64,000 nt of DNA from Pyrenopolyporus hunteri (lineage: Eukaryota > Ascomycota > Sordariomycetes > Xylariales > Hypoxylaceae). The notes under the pieces were generated by a model that ran no database searches, had not been told where the DNA came from, and saw only the letters and a program-made list of their open reading frames with translations. Shown here piece after piece: positions 32,890 to 46,100 of the stretch. The stretch lies in contig CADCXC010000035.1 in the NCBI GenBank assembly GCA_902806595.1, positions 1,860,001-1,924,000 of the forward strand, read 5' to 3'. Numbering within the stretch: position 1 is the first letter of the stretch; each line of letters opens with the position of its first letter. Position numbers and translations under genes: made by a program.

Positions 32890-35572
32890 ATTCGCTCTGA
32901 AATTCCTTCGCAATCGTTGAAGACGATTAGACTTTGCAATAGCGTACGAGCCTACAGATTGGCTAAATACGAACAGGAGTTTCCGGGAGGATGGTTGGAA
33001 CCCCAGAACGCGCAGTACCAGCAGTTTTACCAGCAGTTCGACAGATGTGAAAGGAAGAGTCTACACAGAAACGAAAAGGAAAAAAAAATCAGGGAAAAGA
33101 AAACATTGCCACGCAGTACTTAACGACGATCCGTTAGGGATTTCAGGTGGATAGTTGTTCGTTGTCTACGTATCCGCCTTCGAGGGCCTCGGAGGCATAC
33201 AAAATCCGCCTTAGGGTGGCTATCTTGGTATTGGAAATCGCGCTCGCGCGTATGGCATGCCTCGATAAGGACGGTAATGGATGGGTGTTGGCCGGTTGCG
33301 TCAGGATGGAATCGTGCTTCCGTGGACACGATCACTTTATGCTTTGTATGTACCATGCAGTTGCCTTGCTTTGGCCTTCGATGAGTAATTCTCGCAGTCT
33401 GCGTTCTCCCTTTATAGAGTGGCAAAATAGGACCGTGTCCTCCCAACTTGAGCCCAGCTCGATTTCTCAATCTCTAACTAGCAGGGCTACAGAATTTGTA
33501 CGCCTCGTGCTGGTGGATATGTTGCTTCAGCGTTCTTACTAGTCGCGTAGTCGCCTGGATATGGTGTCCTGTGTAGTAGGACGTTATCTCCTTGCTCATT
33601 TTATATGATTCGTACGCGCTGTAATCTCTCTGCGTCACTCAGGCGCATGAGAACGTAACATCTGGCTGGTAGTGGGTAGGCTCCGTGTTATACCGTCCAA
33701 CCATTAAGTCGCTGCCCTCCTAACACCTTACACTATTCATTTATTTCTCCCCATCCCCTCCTTTCCCAGTATCCCCCTATTCAGTTTAACATAGGACTCA
33801 CAGCGTAACATACACCGTTTCCCTTCTCACTCGGTCATATCTATTAATCGCCTACTCGCCCCTATCTTATTGTCATGAGGCGAGTTATATAGTCAGGGAA
33901 ACAACTACGTTGTTGCATGAGCTATCTAACTACTTACCCATGCCGAAGACCTGGGTATATATACTGAATGAGGACAGAAAAATATGAGACATATGGCCAG
34001 AACATGACACTACGTATCCCGTAGATATGTCTACGTAGGATCATCGGCCTTCAGGAGACCCAAAGAGCCAACAAGCCAGATCAAAGAATTAGAAATAGAA
34101 GGTAGAAACGTATAAAGTAGATAAATGTAGATAGGAGCAGTCCTATATGCACCTGAGTCCTACACATATGTAGGTGTCTAGGTATACAGGTAGATAGGCT
34201 GAAGGATTAAGGGGGCGGCTCGATGTTACACGTAGACATAACACACACACCACACACGCGAAGATATAACACAATATCCGCCAAAATGTGCTTTAATAGG
34301 TGCCTACAGGCGATACTCAGGTCCTTGTGGAACGCGGCGCATCTCACACATACGTCACCCTTTAATAAATTACCTATCTACCTAGGTAGGTCAGGTTAGG
34401 TAGATGACATTAGGCGGGTAGGCTCCGTCTCACAGATAATAAAAAGCCGACTCAAGCCTACCAAAAGACTTGTAAAAACGTAAATAAAAATCCCTCGGAA
34501 CCTTTTCGCAGACACTACGTCTTCTACCTACTGGCTAGCATCCTTCACCCTTCACCCTCCTCTCGACCACCCAACCCAACTTACCGAACCACTTCTACAC
34601 GAAGTGCCGTTAGTCGGTAATCGAGCCGGGCCAAGCAGTCATCTTTCCTACCCTGTCGACGAAAGATTCAAGTCCCTGGTTAAGCATCTGCCCGAATTAT
34701 TTCCGCGTTGCTTTCAAAGGCTTTACTTTACGTTCATATCATCAGCTCTCCTCTCCCCTCCCGTCCTCACCTCTGCTCTCCTTCTCAACCCCCCCATCGA
34801 CGGGCCTCAGAAAGAGAACATAAAAAGAGGAAACCCCAGATAAATTAACAACGCACAACGAGCCTCCCTCCCTTGTGTCCCCCCCTCGCACTCCTCAGTA
34901 CCTGGGCACCTAACCAGCAAAAAAAGGGGGCTGCGCCCGAGTGGGGATATCCGGAAAAGAGGGGAAAAAAAAAGGCACCAAGGGAACACATAGGTAAGCA
35001 ATCAGACGGGCGCACAAAAACAGAAGAAGAGAGAAGAAAAAATTTCCTAGCATTTGCAGTAGCGAAGCACGTCGGTCAAGGATATATGGACGAGGTGCTG
35101 CCAAGAAGATAGATACTAAGGCGAACCGTAAAAAAAAAAAAAAGCTAGCTCCTCCCCATTGCGTGCCAGCAATCGCCTTGAGTGTTAACTGAGCCTAGAA
35201 ACTGCGGGAAGAAACAATCATACAAAGGAATCGAATGGTGGACATGGCACCATGGAATGTTAGCTGGTATACCCCCGAGGCCGAGGCCCCCGAGTCCCAG
35301 CAGTGTTTGTCGGCGATGTTGTCGATCAAGCCAGAAGGAAGAAAATTTTTTGTAGTAACCCGAGCCAGAATCAACGCCCACGGAGCCTCTTTCCTGCTTC
35401 TTTTTCTCCAGCTGGCCGGAGAATACAACATCGTGGTATATGAAGAAAAGAAAATCTGAAGAAAAGAGGGGGTATGCTATGATCACACTGAAAACATTAA
35501 GGGCCAAACAAGGCCCTATTAAACATGAAGAGACGTCCCATCCATACGTGGCTGGCCATTCACAATCCACTC
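32890..35572. other. Gene-free convergent interval
   Basis: 2.7 kb between two 3' ends. Contains TACCTAGGTA at 34379, an AC-repeat patch near 34240-34258 and a poly-A run near 35131. Short open frames on both strands are unremarkable. Confidence 0.55.
34379..34388. repeat. Palindrome TACCTAGGTA
   Basis: Exact copy of the dispersed 10-mer, within a longer run of TACCT and AGGT units. Confidence 0.8.
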
Positions 35573-37247
35573 TCATCGACGTCGACCGCCTGTAGGCTGT
35601 CGTTGCTTAAGGCGGCTAGTTCTCCATCCCTCGTACCATTGCTCCCTGCTGGCCTCGCGCAGTTCGCCGCGCCATTCGCTAAATACGGCGTCCTTCAGTC
35701 GCGTGAAGTCGCAGTGCTCCTCGTTATACGGGTCAGCGAAGCCCCAGGGGAACTTGCGGCCGACGACACCGGGCTCGTAGATGTCGGGGCTAATTATAGA
35801 CATGGGAAGGAAAGGAGCCTCCTCAGACGTCTCTCCCTCGGATGACTTCGGCCGGCGGACCGAATTATTCGAACGGCGTTTCGAAGCCTGCGAAGCTCTA
35901 CCTTGGATTGGAAGCTCATCTTCCTCCGCCTCGGCACTGTCGTCTTCCACAACGGCGGATTCATCTTCCTCTTTCTTGCCCTCCCCTGACTCGGCAGCCT
36001 TCTCGCCTTCCTCCTCATCCTCTTCGTCAGCCTCGTCGATTCTACTAGAATCCGGCGAAGATTCATCGTCGTCATCGAGCCCCAACGCTTCGAGAGGATC
36101 AAAATTTGCCTTCTTGAGGCTGGACCAGACGGTCTTCTTGAGGACGGCCATGTGAGCGGTGGTTATAGTGTCGGCCTTCGAGATGACCGGGATCACCGTC
36201 GTCTTACCCTGGAGGGTACGCATAACCTGCAGGTCAAGATCCTCGTCTAAGCCGCCCACGACGCGACTGACTTCTCGTTCGTACTTGTTACCGTGACCAT
36301 TGGCCGAGGCAGCTTTTGCGGCAGCTATATTTCGGTCAAGGCGAGCGGGGTCTAGGATGAGGAAGACGGCGTGGATGTGCGTATCCTGAACGCCAGGCGA
36401 TCGAACCACCTTCATCTCCTCGGCGAACGTCTCCTCGAACTTGCTCTCTAGGAAAGTTGACATTTCTCTCAGTTGTAGATCTACCACGTTCTTCTCGAGA
36501 CCCTCCGAGTCCCACAGAGTTAGTCCGACGCGCTCGCCGTCAATCTCGCTCTCGAGATAGTGCGGGATGAAGTTACCCGAGGGAGTTGCGTTAGAGGTGA
36601 CCTCGAGCTCAATCTCCGTCGACCGCTGAGATCGTTTCTGCTCTGGTAGGGCTAACGAGGTCTTGAGGAACTCGAGGAACGAGGTTTTTCCGGAGCCACG
36701 AGTGCCCACGATCAAGACGCTACAGATTTATTAGTAAGCTTTCAGCATGGAGAGAGGGGACAAGGAGGATATACTTAAAAGGGGTAGGATCCTTCCTCCT
36801 GCGAACCCTTCTAGGGCTGTTGATGGTGCTAATGGCACTGCTGGCATAGCTGTACCGGCCACGGTGCGTCATGCTTTCAGTGCGGGCGTAGGGATCGACC
36901 CAAGCTCCGTTGGGAACGGGGGGTACGGGAGGACTAGCGACAGAAGACATTGAAGGACGGCCGGGATCGATAGATGCCCTAGGGGGGTAGTGGTGGAACG
37001 AGTGATCGGCTCTTCCGGACAAGATATCAACGGAATCTGGGCGGGTATCACCTCCAAAGCTTTGAAGTGGGAGAGGTTGAGCACCATTGTAGAGGGCCGG
37101 CAGACGAGGTGGGGATTTAGGAACGCTTTCCCGCTGCGGTGGCTGCTGCTGGTCTTTCTGGTGCTTCCGACCTCCCTTCCCCAGGTCGCCTGATTTACTA
37201 CGTCGAAGCAACATCCCGAAGCTAGATCGACGAGGCGGGTGGCTCAT
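35573..37247 (-). CDS. aspE: Septin, AspE-like (filamentous-fungus group)
   Basis: Exons 37247-36775 and 36719-35573 with a 55-base intron (GTATAT..TGTAG), 539 residues. Septins are GTP-binding proteins that polymerise at septa, hyphal tips and branch points. After a disordered Pro/Ser-rich start comes a polybasic patch (RRVRRRKDP) just before the GTPase domain. The P-loop is GTRGSGKT (about 163-170), the G3 region is WDSEGL, and the G4 motif is SKAD, preceded by MRTLQGKTTVIPVI. A long acidic insertion (Glu/Asp/Ser, bases about 35930-36070) interrupts the domain before SIISPDIYEPGVVGRKFPWG. There is no long C-terminal coiled coil, as in AspE. The group assignment is by memory of AspE features; membership of the septin superfamily is firm. 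Confidence 0.85.
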
Positions 37248-40200
37248 AGTTATATTAACCTTGCTAGCATCAACTCAGTGCTATCTGCACTAAGACGGCA
37301 GGGGGGGCTTCGAGAGTTCGAACGACGACGAAACAGCCACACCTAGGTAGTCCTCTACTTCGTATAAGGTATCTTCGTAGAGAGAATTGTGTAAGCCGGT
37401 ACTTCGTTCGAAGATCTACGGCTCAAAAAACAAGGTTTCTAGTACAAGGTCAAGATTTCCCTTTTCCTTGTCCAATTTTCCAAATGACTGACTTCCCGAT
37501 GGGGGGTTGACGAATACGGTGTATTCGTAATTATGCAAAGGAGGGAAGCGGCTGACTGGAAAAGAGATGCTGCGAATCGAGGAGGGGAAAGGGTGTCTTC
37601 CTATCCTCGTATCCGATCTTTCTGCTGTGGAGAGATGGCGTTCGTGCTGATGGCAAGTGGATCTGATGTGAATGAAAGTATGGGGGATGCGCGCGTACGT
37701 TCTGCGTCCCGTCTCGTATCTTATTTCCAGAATGAATTGTACGTTTCCAGTATCGTACTTCACAAAAGAAGTTGATTTTAGAGATATCTCAATTCGAACG
37801 ACTACTACTGCCGGGTAGGGCCGTGAGATAGAATGGGCAAACGCAAGAGGCGAACGCTGAACGCAAGAGTAAATCGAAATTACCTAGAAAACCGTCGATA
37901 CCACAGTGTCAGCTCGTCGTCCAAGTTTGTTTGCTGGCGAAGCAGCCAACGTAGTCCAAGCTGTCGATAATGAGAAAAAAAAAGTAGCAGGTCGTAATTG
38001 GCATCGAACTACGTAACCGAGACAACGAGAATATCGCGTAGATGCCCGCTCGTGGCCTTGATGCAGAGCCCAGCGCATTAAGGGGACGAGCACCCTTCAG
38101 AAAAATGATGGTGTTGGGGGTAGAAGGGGGGCCCAAGAAAGCTTGCAGCTGCGTTCAACCAACGAGCTTCCAGCTCTTCTCCTCGCTCTCTATTCGATCT
38201 TGCGTGGCGCGATGGTGGAGGCCGGCGTAGGTCGGATTGAGCTTCAATTGGTACCTTCTCCAAAGGTACTACATGAACAATCGCAAGCAAGAAGGGGGTC
38301 TTCGAGGGAGGGGAATGAACCAATGGAAGATTGTTGTTCTGTGATATACCGCGCTGCGGGAGGGCGCAACAAGCTCGAGGGTTGGATGAATGATAAAACG
38401 TGCAAAGCCGCCTACCGGTACAGCCAGTTCGTGTAATCCAATCGAAATACCAGAAGCAAGGAAACACGACACAGCGCGATCACTACTCAACGGAGAAAAG
38501 TGAAGTTTTTACTCACCTGAACGAATGTAAACGAGCGTCGAACCGCACGATGTGGTCAGTTCGCGATTGCGCGCTGGAGCAGATCTTGGGTAGAAGATGT
38601 GCACCGTCTGTAGGTAATTTTGGGGGTGGGAGGGCGTTTAGCGGCTTGCTGCGAAAATTGGGTCGGTCGATGCAGATTAAAAAAGGGTCCGGTCTGGCGT
38701 TTTGTCTCTTGCGGTTTAACTGGGGGGTGCGGTGGGTGTGGTGGAAGTTGGTGGTTGAAGCTTCGAGTGCTATACTGTACGGCGTACTGGGCTGAGGACC
38801 GGGTTGACGATGGGATTTTCGGGGGAATAATCCACATGCGAACGGTCAACGCATAATAACAGTAAGTAGGTCTTGTTATGTCTACCTAGAAGGAATCGAG
38901 TGACACAGCTGAATTCATGCGTGAAGATAGGTAGGTACAAGTATGTGCATTATCGAAATGATATGCGTTGATGCGAAAAAAACACAACCCAGAAGATGGA
39001 GTTTGTCAAAGCATCGCGAACCACATTAACTGACGGTGGATGCGCATGGAGATGTATGTACGCGGATGGAGACCGGGCCAGTCGCTAAAACCCCAAATTA
39101 TTTTTCCACTGACAATCTGGGCCCTTACTGGGTCAACTGGGTCGACTGGGTCGAAAAGGGGAAGTTGCTTCTGAATTACATTAGGTACCCGGACCACTGT
39201 ACACTAGGGTGTAGCCTAGGCTGCCTAGGTACATGTACCATAGTATATGTAGTACCTTTCCACGCTGCTGCCCACGCTAGGTTGGGCGGTTTCAAGTGAA
39301 GATGCCATTCATGATTGGGCCAGCACGGAATACAGTACCAAGCGGGGCCGCAAAACAAGGCTAGTCAACTCTTAGTGTAGTTCCGCTGCCAAGAGACACA
39401 GCAAATATCCCGACAACATGGCTTAACGCGGACCTTTGGGGTACTTTGGTAAGGTACCCGGCCCCTAATAAGTTAGCGTCGTCAAACGATTTCGATTTCG
39501 ACCAATAGCATGCTCTTCGAACCGGCAGCATAGGCCATTCGAGGTAGCAGGGTCCGGACTGTTACTCGGACCACTTATATGTATACGCGCATTTTCCCAT
39601 ATATATTATAAAATTAGGTCCCTGGGTAACAAGAGCCAGGTAAGGAACAAACAAGAACGTTGGAACCCTCATGATAGCAAGAACTTCTAATGACTTGTTA
39701 GCAACCAAATTCAGGATAACTATTACCTATTGGCGTAGTACAAACGTAGGGTGCGTGCTAATCATCGACTTACACAACTACACGCCCCGCGGCCAGCTAT
39801 CATGTCTTGTACCTGACTTTACCCTTACTTATCAAAGATCGACTAACACCCGCGTAGAAATCAAAGTGGGCGTCTCTCCTCCACGTGCTGATTCGACTGA
39901 AGAAATCCCTTGTGGCACCGACTCAGGTCTACTATGCAGCCCGTCTCGGGTAGCAGCATGAATTCCAATATCAACCGCCACAACTATTTGTTGACTCAAC
40001 ATGAGGCGTATGTTCCGTCCCGTCCAGAACGTCACCAGGACAAGCCAGGGACAGCCAGCAAAAGGCGGTAACCGCACAAACTCACCGAAGCCCACCCGTT
40101 CTCTAACGGGCTTGCTTTTTCTGCCTTGGTGTCATTGGGTAGACGGACACTCTATGCTCGATAGTATAATATCTAGAGTGCGCGGACCGAAGGCGTGTGC

Positions 40201-40685
40201 ATTTGACGTATGCATCGGCGTATAACATCGCCACGTTGCATAGTACGGCAGATATCGTCCTTGGTTGTCATTAAGTTTGACCCTGTCGGGCAGATAACGG
40301 GCTGCCCATCCCTGTCTCACAAATCGTTCGCCGGAGCGCTCTAAGAGGGTCAAGAGGTAAGTAGTCTTTTTTATTCCGGGAGGTTCATCTGCACATTAGG
40401 TATAATACAACCCGGTTGGATGCTCTCGTGTATATGACGGCCGTCTACCCCCATCTATGCACTCTTAGTTCTACAGTGTATTCTCTTGCCTGAGGCACCC
40501 CTTTACCTCTAGATCTAATAGAGACTCAACCCTCGAACACCTCACTATTGTTTTAAGACATGCTGTGTTAGCTTCCGATCTCTGCTAGGTGTATCTCTGG
40601 GAAATTCAACGGCATTCCTCGAGTGGATGCCCGAGAACAGTCCCGAATAGAAATGATAAGAGTTATCCCACTTACTACTGATGAG
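37248..40685. other. Gene-free interval between septin and UbiB-type kinase gene
   Basis: 3.4 kb. The first part is the septin promoter; the rest has no recognisable gene. A threefold ACTGGGTC(A/G) repeat lies at about 39127-39152, and short AT-rich stretches near 39595. Confidence 0.5.
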
Positions 40686-43176
40686 TTAGTTTCCATGCTC
40701 AAGGACATCAAGACAGTTTAGGAGATAAGGGTTAGGGGTGTCGTGTAACACAGTCCACTTACCTGCTGCAATTCAACGCCGTAGTCCTTGGCCATCTCTC
40801 TCATACGGGCCTCAACTTCATCTTCCATTCCCCCACCCCATCCGAGCCACTGCCGGATTTTGAAGGTGTAGAATGCGACATCAGTCGCGAACAAGACAGT
40901 CTTGAACAGGAGATGCTGCCACATGTTGGCCATGCGCTCCCGCCAAGGCAGATTTGGGTCCTGGAACAAGCTACGGCTCGCCCAGTTACCCATCATCTTA
41001 ACCCGGTTGACAGGAGATCCCATGAACTGGTTATTGCCCTAAAGTATCTAAAGTAAGTGGTCTACATTCGGGATAAATTTGAAGGTAGTGTATATGGATA
41101 CACATGTATATAAATGGGAGCACGCACCTGGACAATACGCATGTTTCGGCCGATAAAGATAAGTTCTTGAGGCCACTTATCCTCGTCCGATAGTATCTCG
41201 CGGATACCTTGTTTCATCATCCTTTGGGCCTCGTAGTGCCGTTCAGCTTGAGTCTTCCCCTTGAGGTCGTTCATGATTTTGTTCCTAGTAGTCCGATCGC
41301 CTCCCTCGTAAGGGCGCAGGAGGGTTGCGCTCGCAAATAGGTCAGGCGCCTTGATACCCCATTCCCTCGTGATCTCAGCTATCGTTTCGTTGTCGAACGT
41401 CAAAAGCGACTTCCAGAACAGAGCGTATTGATGCCTGAACTTAGGGGACATGTAGACGTAGAGCCCGTGATCGATGAGGACCAATTCAGCTCTCCCTGAT
41501 GGTAACCGCCTTATAAAGATATTACCGGGATGTGGGTCACAGTGTACGACACCCCATTTGAATATCTCTGTAGGGCGTTAGTCTCGTGTATCATTCTTCG
41601 AGCTCTAATCTCTATAATAGCTCGAGAGAAGAGTGACATGACATCTCTAACTCGGTTCCCTTCTCCCGTAAACAATGACTCGTAGAGGGCGTCCAGAAGA
41701 CAGTGAAAGGAAGATGTTAGTACTTACTACATGTTAGTTAGCATATATAAACTGCGAGTCGTAGGCAATGGCCAGAAATAAGCTGAAAAGGGGGAGGACA
41801 ACATACCGAGCCGAAAAGAGATCCACCATCGTCGTCATGACTTCCTTACCCGACAAGCCGAGCCCACCCCTACCGTACCGTCCTTTCCAGGTCTCTCGGT
41901 CAGGTTTTAACTTTTCCCTCAGGGGATTTTGTTGAAGTTCTCTTCGGGCAGCCTCCATATCTAACTGGGTGAACTCCAATCGGGCGCCGTGGACGCCGGG
42001 AGATCCAACACCCGAGCCTCCATGCCAACGCCCACGCGTCGCTTCTTTATCCCAAAGACGTACGCCTTCTATCCACTCGGTGACCAAAACTCTCTTCGTC
42101 GTGAACTCGGAATAAACCTGCGGGATGTACACTCTGCCTTTAAGATCCGGCTCTGAGTTAACGAGACGTCGCATCATCTCCGAATTCTTAGCTTCCTCTT
42201 CGAAATCCGTCTCGAGCATCAATCGTTCCGTAATGAACGGCACTAAGCTGTAGAGCGGCAGATCAAACCACCATGTGTAGATTCGCATTACGACTCTACC
42301 TTAGCAGTCAGCGTACCTATAACCCCGAGTGGCTCTTATTATACCACATCGAAAGGCTTACCTGAAAGCCCAGAGATCCCAACCCACCTGTTTAGCGATC
42401 TCCGGCTTCTGCAGTTTGATCGCGACCTCCCTCCCGTCCGGAAGCCTAGCCCAGTGTACCTGAGCCACGCTCGCACTAGCTCTCGCCCTGCGCTCCATTA
42501 GTCCCTTGCCCTCCTCGCCGGTAAAGCTGACACCGAAAACCTCCTCGACACTCTTGCCGCCAAAGTCCTTCCGGATCACCTTCTCCACGTCCTTCCACTC
42601 GTCCTGCGGGGCGTCGTCGAACATCCTCGCGAACATCTTCTGGAACTCGGGGGGCATGACGGCGCTCTGCATGGCGATAGCCTGGCCGATCTTGAGGTAG
42701 AGCCCGCCATTGGCACGCAGCAAGTCGAACAGCCTCTCGGCGCTGCGCCGGTGTAAGTCTTCGATCGTACCCCCGAAAATTGGCTCGGCGCGGAAGTTGA
42801 TCTTGTAGTCGAGGGCGACGTAGAGACCCGTGGCGAAGGTGAGCAGGGACCGTTGAATGCCCGAAGCAAACGCCTGGCTATCGATTATGTAGATCGTGCC
42901 GGTTATAGCGGAGAAGATCAGCAGTCGCCGGCCCCATTTTCGGCTCCGCTTATACTCTCGGGCGGTCTGGGGCTTGCCTAGCGAGGAGGGCGAGGGTGGT
43001 CGTAGGGGTTCGAAGGGGGAGTGCGTTTGTATCAAGCGAGTCTGATAGACGCCGCGCGCATGGTCCGGACGACGAATACGGGCGAAGGTTCGGGTTGTGC
43101 GGGCGACATCGTAGACTCCGATTCTCTGCCTCGAAACTTGGCGGGAACAAAGCTTCGCTATTCCGGTGCGGAACAT
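40686..43176 (-). CDS. MCP2: Mitochondrial UbiB/ABC1 (ADCK) family atypical kinase, Mcp2-like, with a frame problem at exon 2/3
   Basis: Exons 43176-42362, 42295-41807, 41567-41128 and 41038-40763, plus an uncertain last exon (possibly 40697-40686). About 675 residues. Relatives in yeast act in mitochondrial coenzyme Q/lipid homeostasis. Family marks in order: basic N-terminus suited to mitochondrial import, a membrane span (LLIFSAITGTIYIIDS), the KxGQ motif GLYLKIGQA, the Ala-rich loop RARASASVAQVHWA, VAIKLQKP, ETDFEEEAKN, HCDPHPGN and LIDHGLYV. I start at ATG 43176; an upstream TTG would be non-standard. Oddity: with the best splice sites (GTATGT at 41806, CTACAG ending 41568) the frame shifts by one. 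If one G at 41807 were absent, the join would read SAQIFKWG, as expected. It may be an assembly error, a real frameshift, or splicing at GTTGTC (41802)..GAG. The last exon is also unclear. Confidence 0.8.
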
Positions 43177-46100
43177 GTTAGCTACGACTCGTAGCAAACT
43201 TTAGAGGCGGAAGACAAGCTTCCGACCCCTCGCAGTACATGTAGGGATATTTTTGGAGATTTCTTCACGGCGAGGGATCCGTCACCTGCAAGTAAAAAAA
43301 GGAAGAGAAAAAAGTAAAAAGAGTAATAATAGTAACTAACTTAGGCTACGCGGATTTCGTAAGCTGAGAATCAATGACGATAGATATACTTTCTTATCTC
43401 TGAAATCTTATCTCCGGCGGCACCGAGTCGGCCGATTAGCTGTACCTGCATGCTCTGGTGGGCTTGGAGATGTACCGGGCAGTCGCCTAGACTCGGCGCA
43501 TTTAAGGGCCGTTGGGGCCGATTCCCGTCGCGAAATTTTTACTTTTCGTAAGAAAAGTTTATAAGAAACACGATGATCTTCGCATTATTCAAATATCGAA
43601 TAGATAATTATTAACTACCTACCCAAGTATTCTTCAATAGTGCATCTTACAGGGAATGTCATTTCAAAGCCAATACTCATACCTTTAATTGGACTTATAA
43701 CTGATGAGAGTCTTATGTACAAGCTGAGCTTATAGGAAGTAAGTGTTTCCGACAATTCAATCCAACTTGAATACACTTTTGGCTCCTTTTGAAGTCGTCC
43801 ATATGGAGCCAGAGTTGAGCAGGAATACTAATTAAGACGATCCAATGTATACGTAAGGCAGGATTTACGACGGCGCTTTTCGTAGATGATAGTCAGGTTT
43901 CACGTTAAGCTCTCGAGCCGCTTTGAAGCCTATCCCTGTAATCAGAGGCTCTACATCAGAAACCTACTAAGTGGAAATGGAGGTAGATCATATGGTTTGA
44001 TCCAGGATCCTCGGGAGTTTGAAGAAAAAAGCTGACGCACTACGAAACACCGCATTACTGGTGTACAGTACATGCTTAACTGCCTAGGTAGTCATAGCAC
44101 GTGTGTCTCGATGAGTTCAAGCGCAAATGAGAATCGTGAGTTGGCGATTGCATACATACCTCAGCGCACTTATACGATCTACTACGTAAAGCTCGTGTAT
44201 TGTTCGTCCTTCGTCGGCGAGGCTTCCCTAGTCTGTCACGGTCCCTTGTTCGGCCAGCTCTCGGGGATTCGCTTGGCTATTGTCTACCTACCTTAGGTTT
44301 AGGTGATCGTCATGATCGAATAGCATCTTCAAAGGATCAAACCTTATATTATTGCGCATCCCCCTCAACAGCAAAAGCTGCTTGTGTAATAATATTACTC
44401 CGCCATAGCTGGTGTTTTACATACAGTTTACATCTAGTTACTCAGAAACCTATGCCTACGCGTATACACCTAGGTGCACTTGTAGGGATTACACGCACTC
44501 ACGAATTGTGGCTTATAGGTTAGGTAGTATGTAATCGGCATAGTGATACGTTGTGTTGCTTTTTAAGATGATCTGGTGATCAGTAGGTAGCTAAATCTAC
44601 TCCTTTAAAGTAACTTGTCTTCTATGTCGCTCTTATAGGAGAACCTACAATGTTTGCAAACATACCCCTATATACGTAGGTAGGCACCTAGGTAGCAAAT
44701 TAATAGGTGACATACAGTGAGCTGCAAAAAGAAACGTCAAATAGGATTTTCCACACCTATTTACACCTAAATCTTACCAACTTCAAACAATTGTTACGCA
44801 CGATATTTATATATAAATAATATATAAATTCTTAATATATTATAAATAATTGAGAAAATATTGCTTTAGTTTTTTTATTTTATTTTTTTCAATTGATGTA
44901 GTTATTTTATTTATATTTAAAGAAAAAAATGGCAAAAAAAGCACTTAATTGTTAAGGAAATGACCTCTTTTATATACAAAACACCACTATCTTCAAAATG
45001 TAACCACTTTACCGCATTTTCCTGCCACGTATAAAATTATAAAAAAAAATGTAAAAATGCTAAAGTAATATTTTACCATTTATTTATAAATTGGTAAATT
45101 TCTATATATTGTTTATATATAAATATTATATGTTGTAAGTGTTTAAACATGATGAGTTTAGGTTATAACAGACGTATTTGACGTTTCTTTTTGCGGGCCA
45201 CTGTACCTGTCCAGTATCAACTTTGTCTCCTAACCAGATGCCATCATTGGTTGGTTATCGGACAAAGAACAGTTTAATGGGTTTAATCTTGTATTGCGGT
45301 ACGTATGTGGCTGATTAAAATTTGTTTGTTCACCGAGCTTCTTCTTTGAGCCATGTTTGTGTTTTATTTGATAAACCCCCGAGATAAGACTTCCGCTTAG
45401 CACATCCGCTCAATGACAGCTACAGCCTTTTGTGCCATTGTCTGTCCACGTTTAAGCAGAGAGGCCTTTGATTCTACGATTCGCATCTAGCGAGTCTATT
45501 TTAGGTGAGTAGGTACAGGTGATTGTGGCGTCGCCTGTGCATAATATCGCGTAGGCAAGAAAGTGCTTAAGGTACAGCAGAATGCCTGGCTGAGTATATC
45601 TCCGGGACCCAGCCTACATGTAGGTAAGGATCAAATGCAATGTGATTTCTCATGTGCGCCAACGGCAAGTCCCGCAATACTCAAGTTTAGCCTACCTGGA
45701 AACCCGCAAGTGACTCGGAGTTCTGAGTGATATAGTAAACTACCTACCGCTCAGAGCATCAGTACAACATGTGATGAAGCGAGCCACTTGGGTAGCTTAA
45801 TTCCGACGTTCCCTTCAGGCATGGGTGTTTGTCTGGCCCGTCTTTATCGTTTGTCACGGTAGCAAGATGGGCCCTACCGCTTCCCATCGGTGCTGGTTCG
45901 AGGAACCACATGGTTAGCGAAAGCTTGTTATGACGCAGAGCTCTTAGCCTTTAGCCAAGAGGCCGTAGGCTCAGCAAACCATTAGGTGGGATCAGCCGAT
46001 ATCTATAAACGAGTCAATTTGTAACGGTATTGGACGATTCGTATACGTTCATTGCAGTATAACTTAGCTGTCCCCGTCAACCCTGCATAGATAGACTATA

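Noticed and set aside
37960..38060. Complement-strand GTTCGATGCC box followed by a T-run
   Set aside because: Resembles a Pol III B box, but no A box or foldable tRNA could be placed upstream.
39127..39152. Threefold ACTGGGTC repeat
   Set aside because: Very short and isolated; simple slippage explains it.
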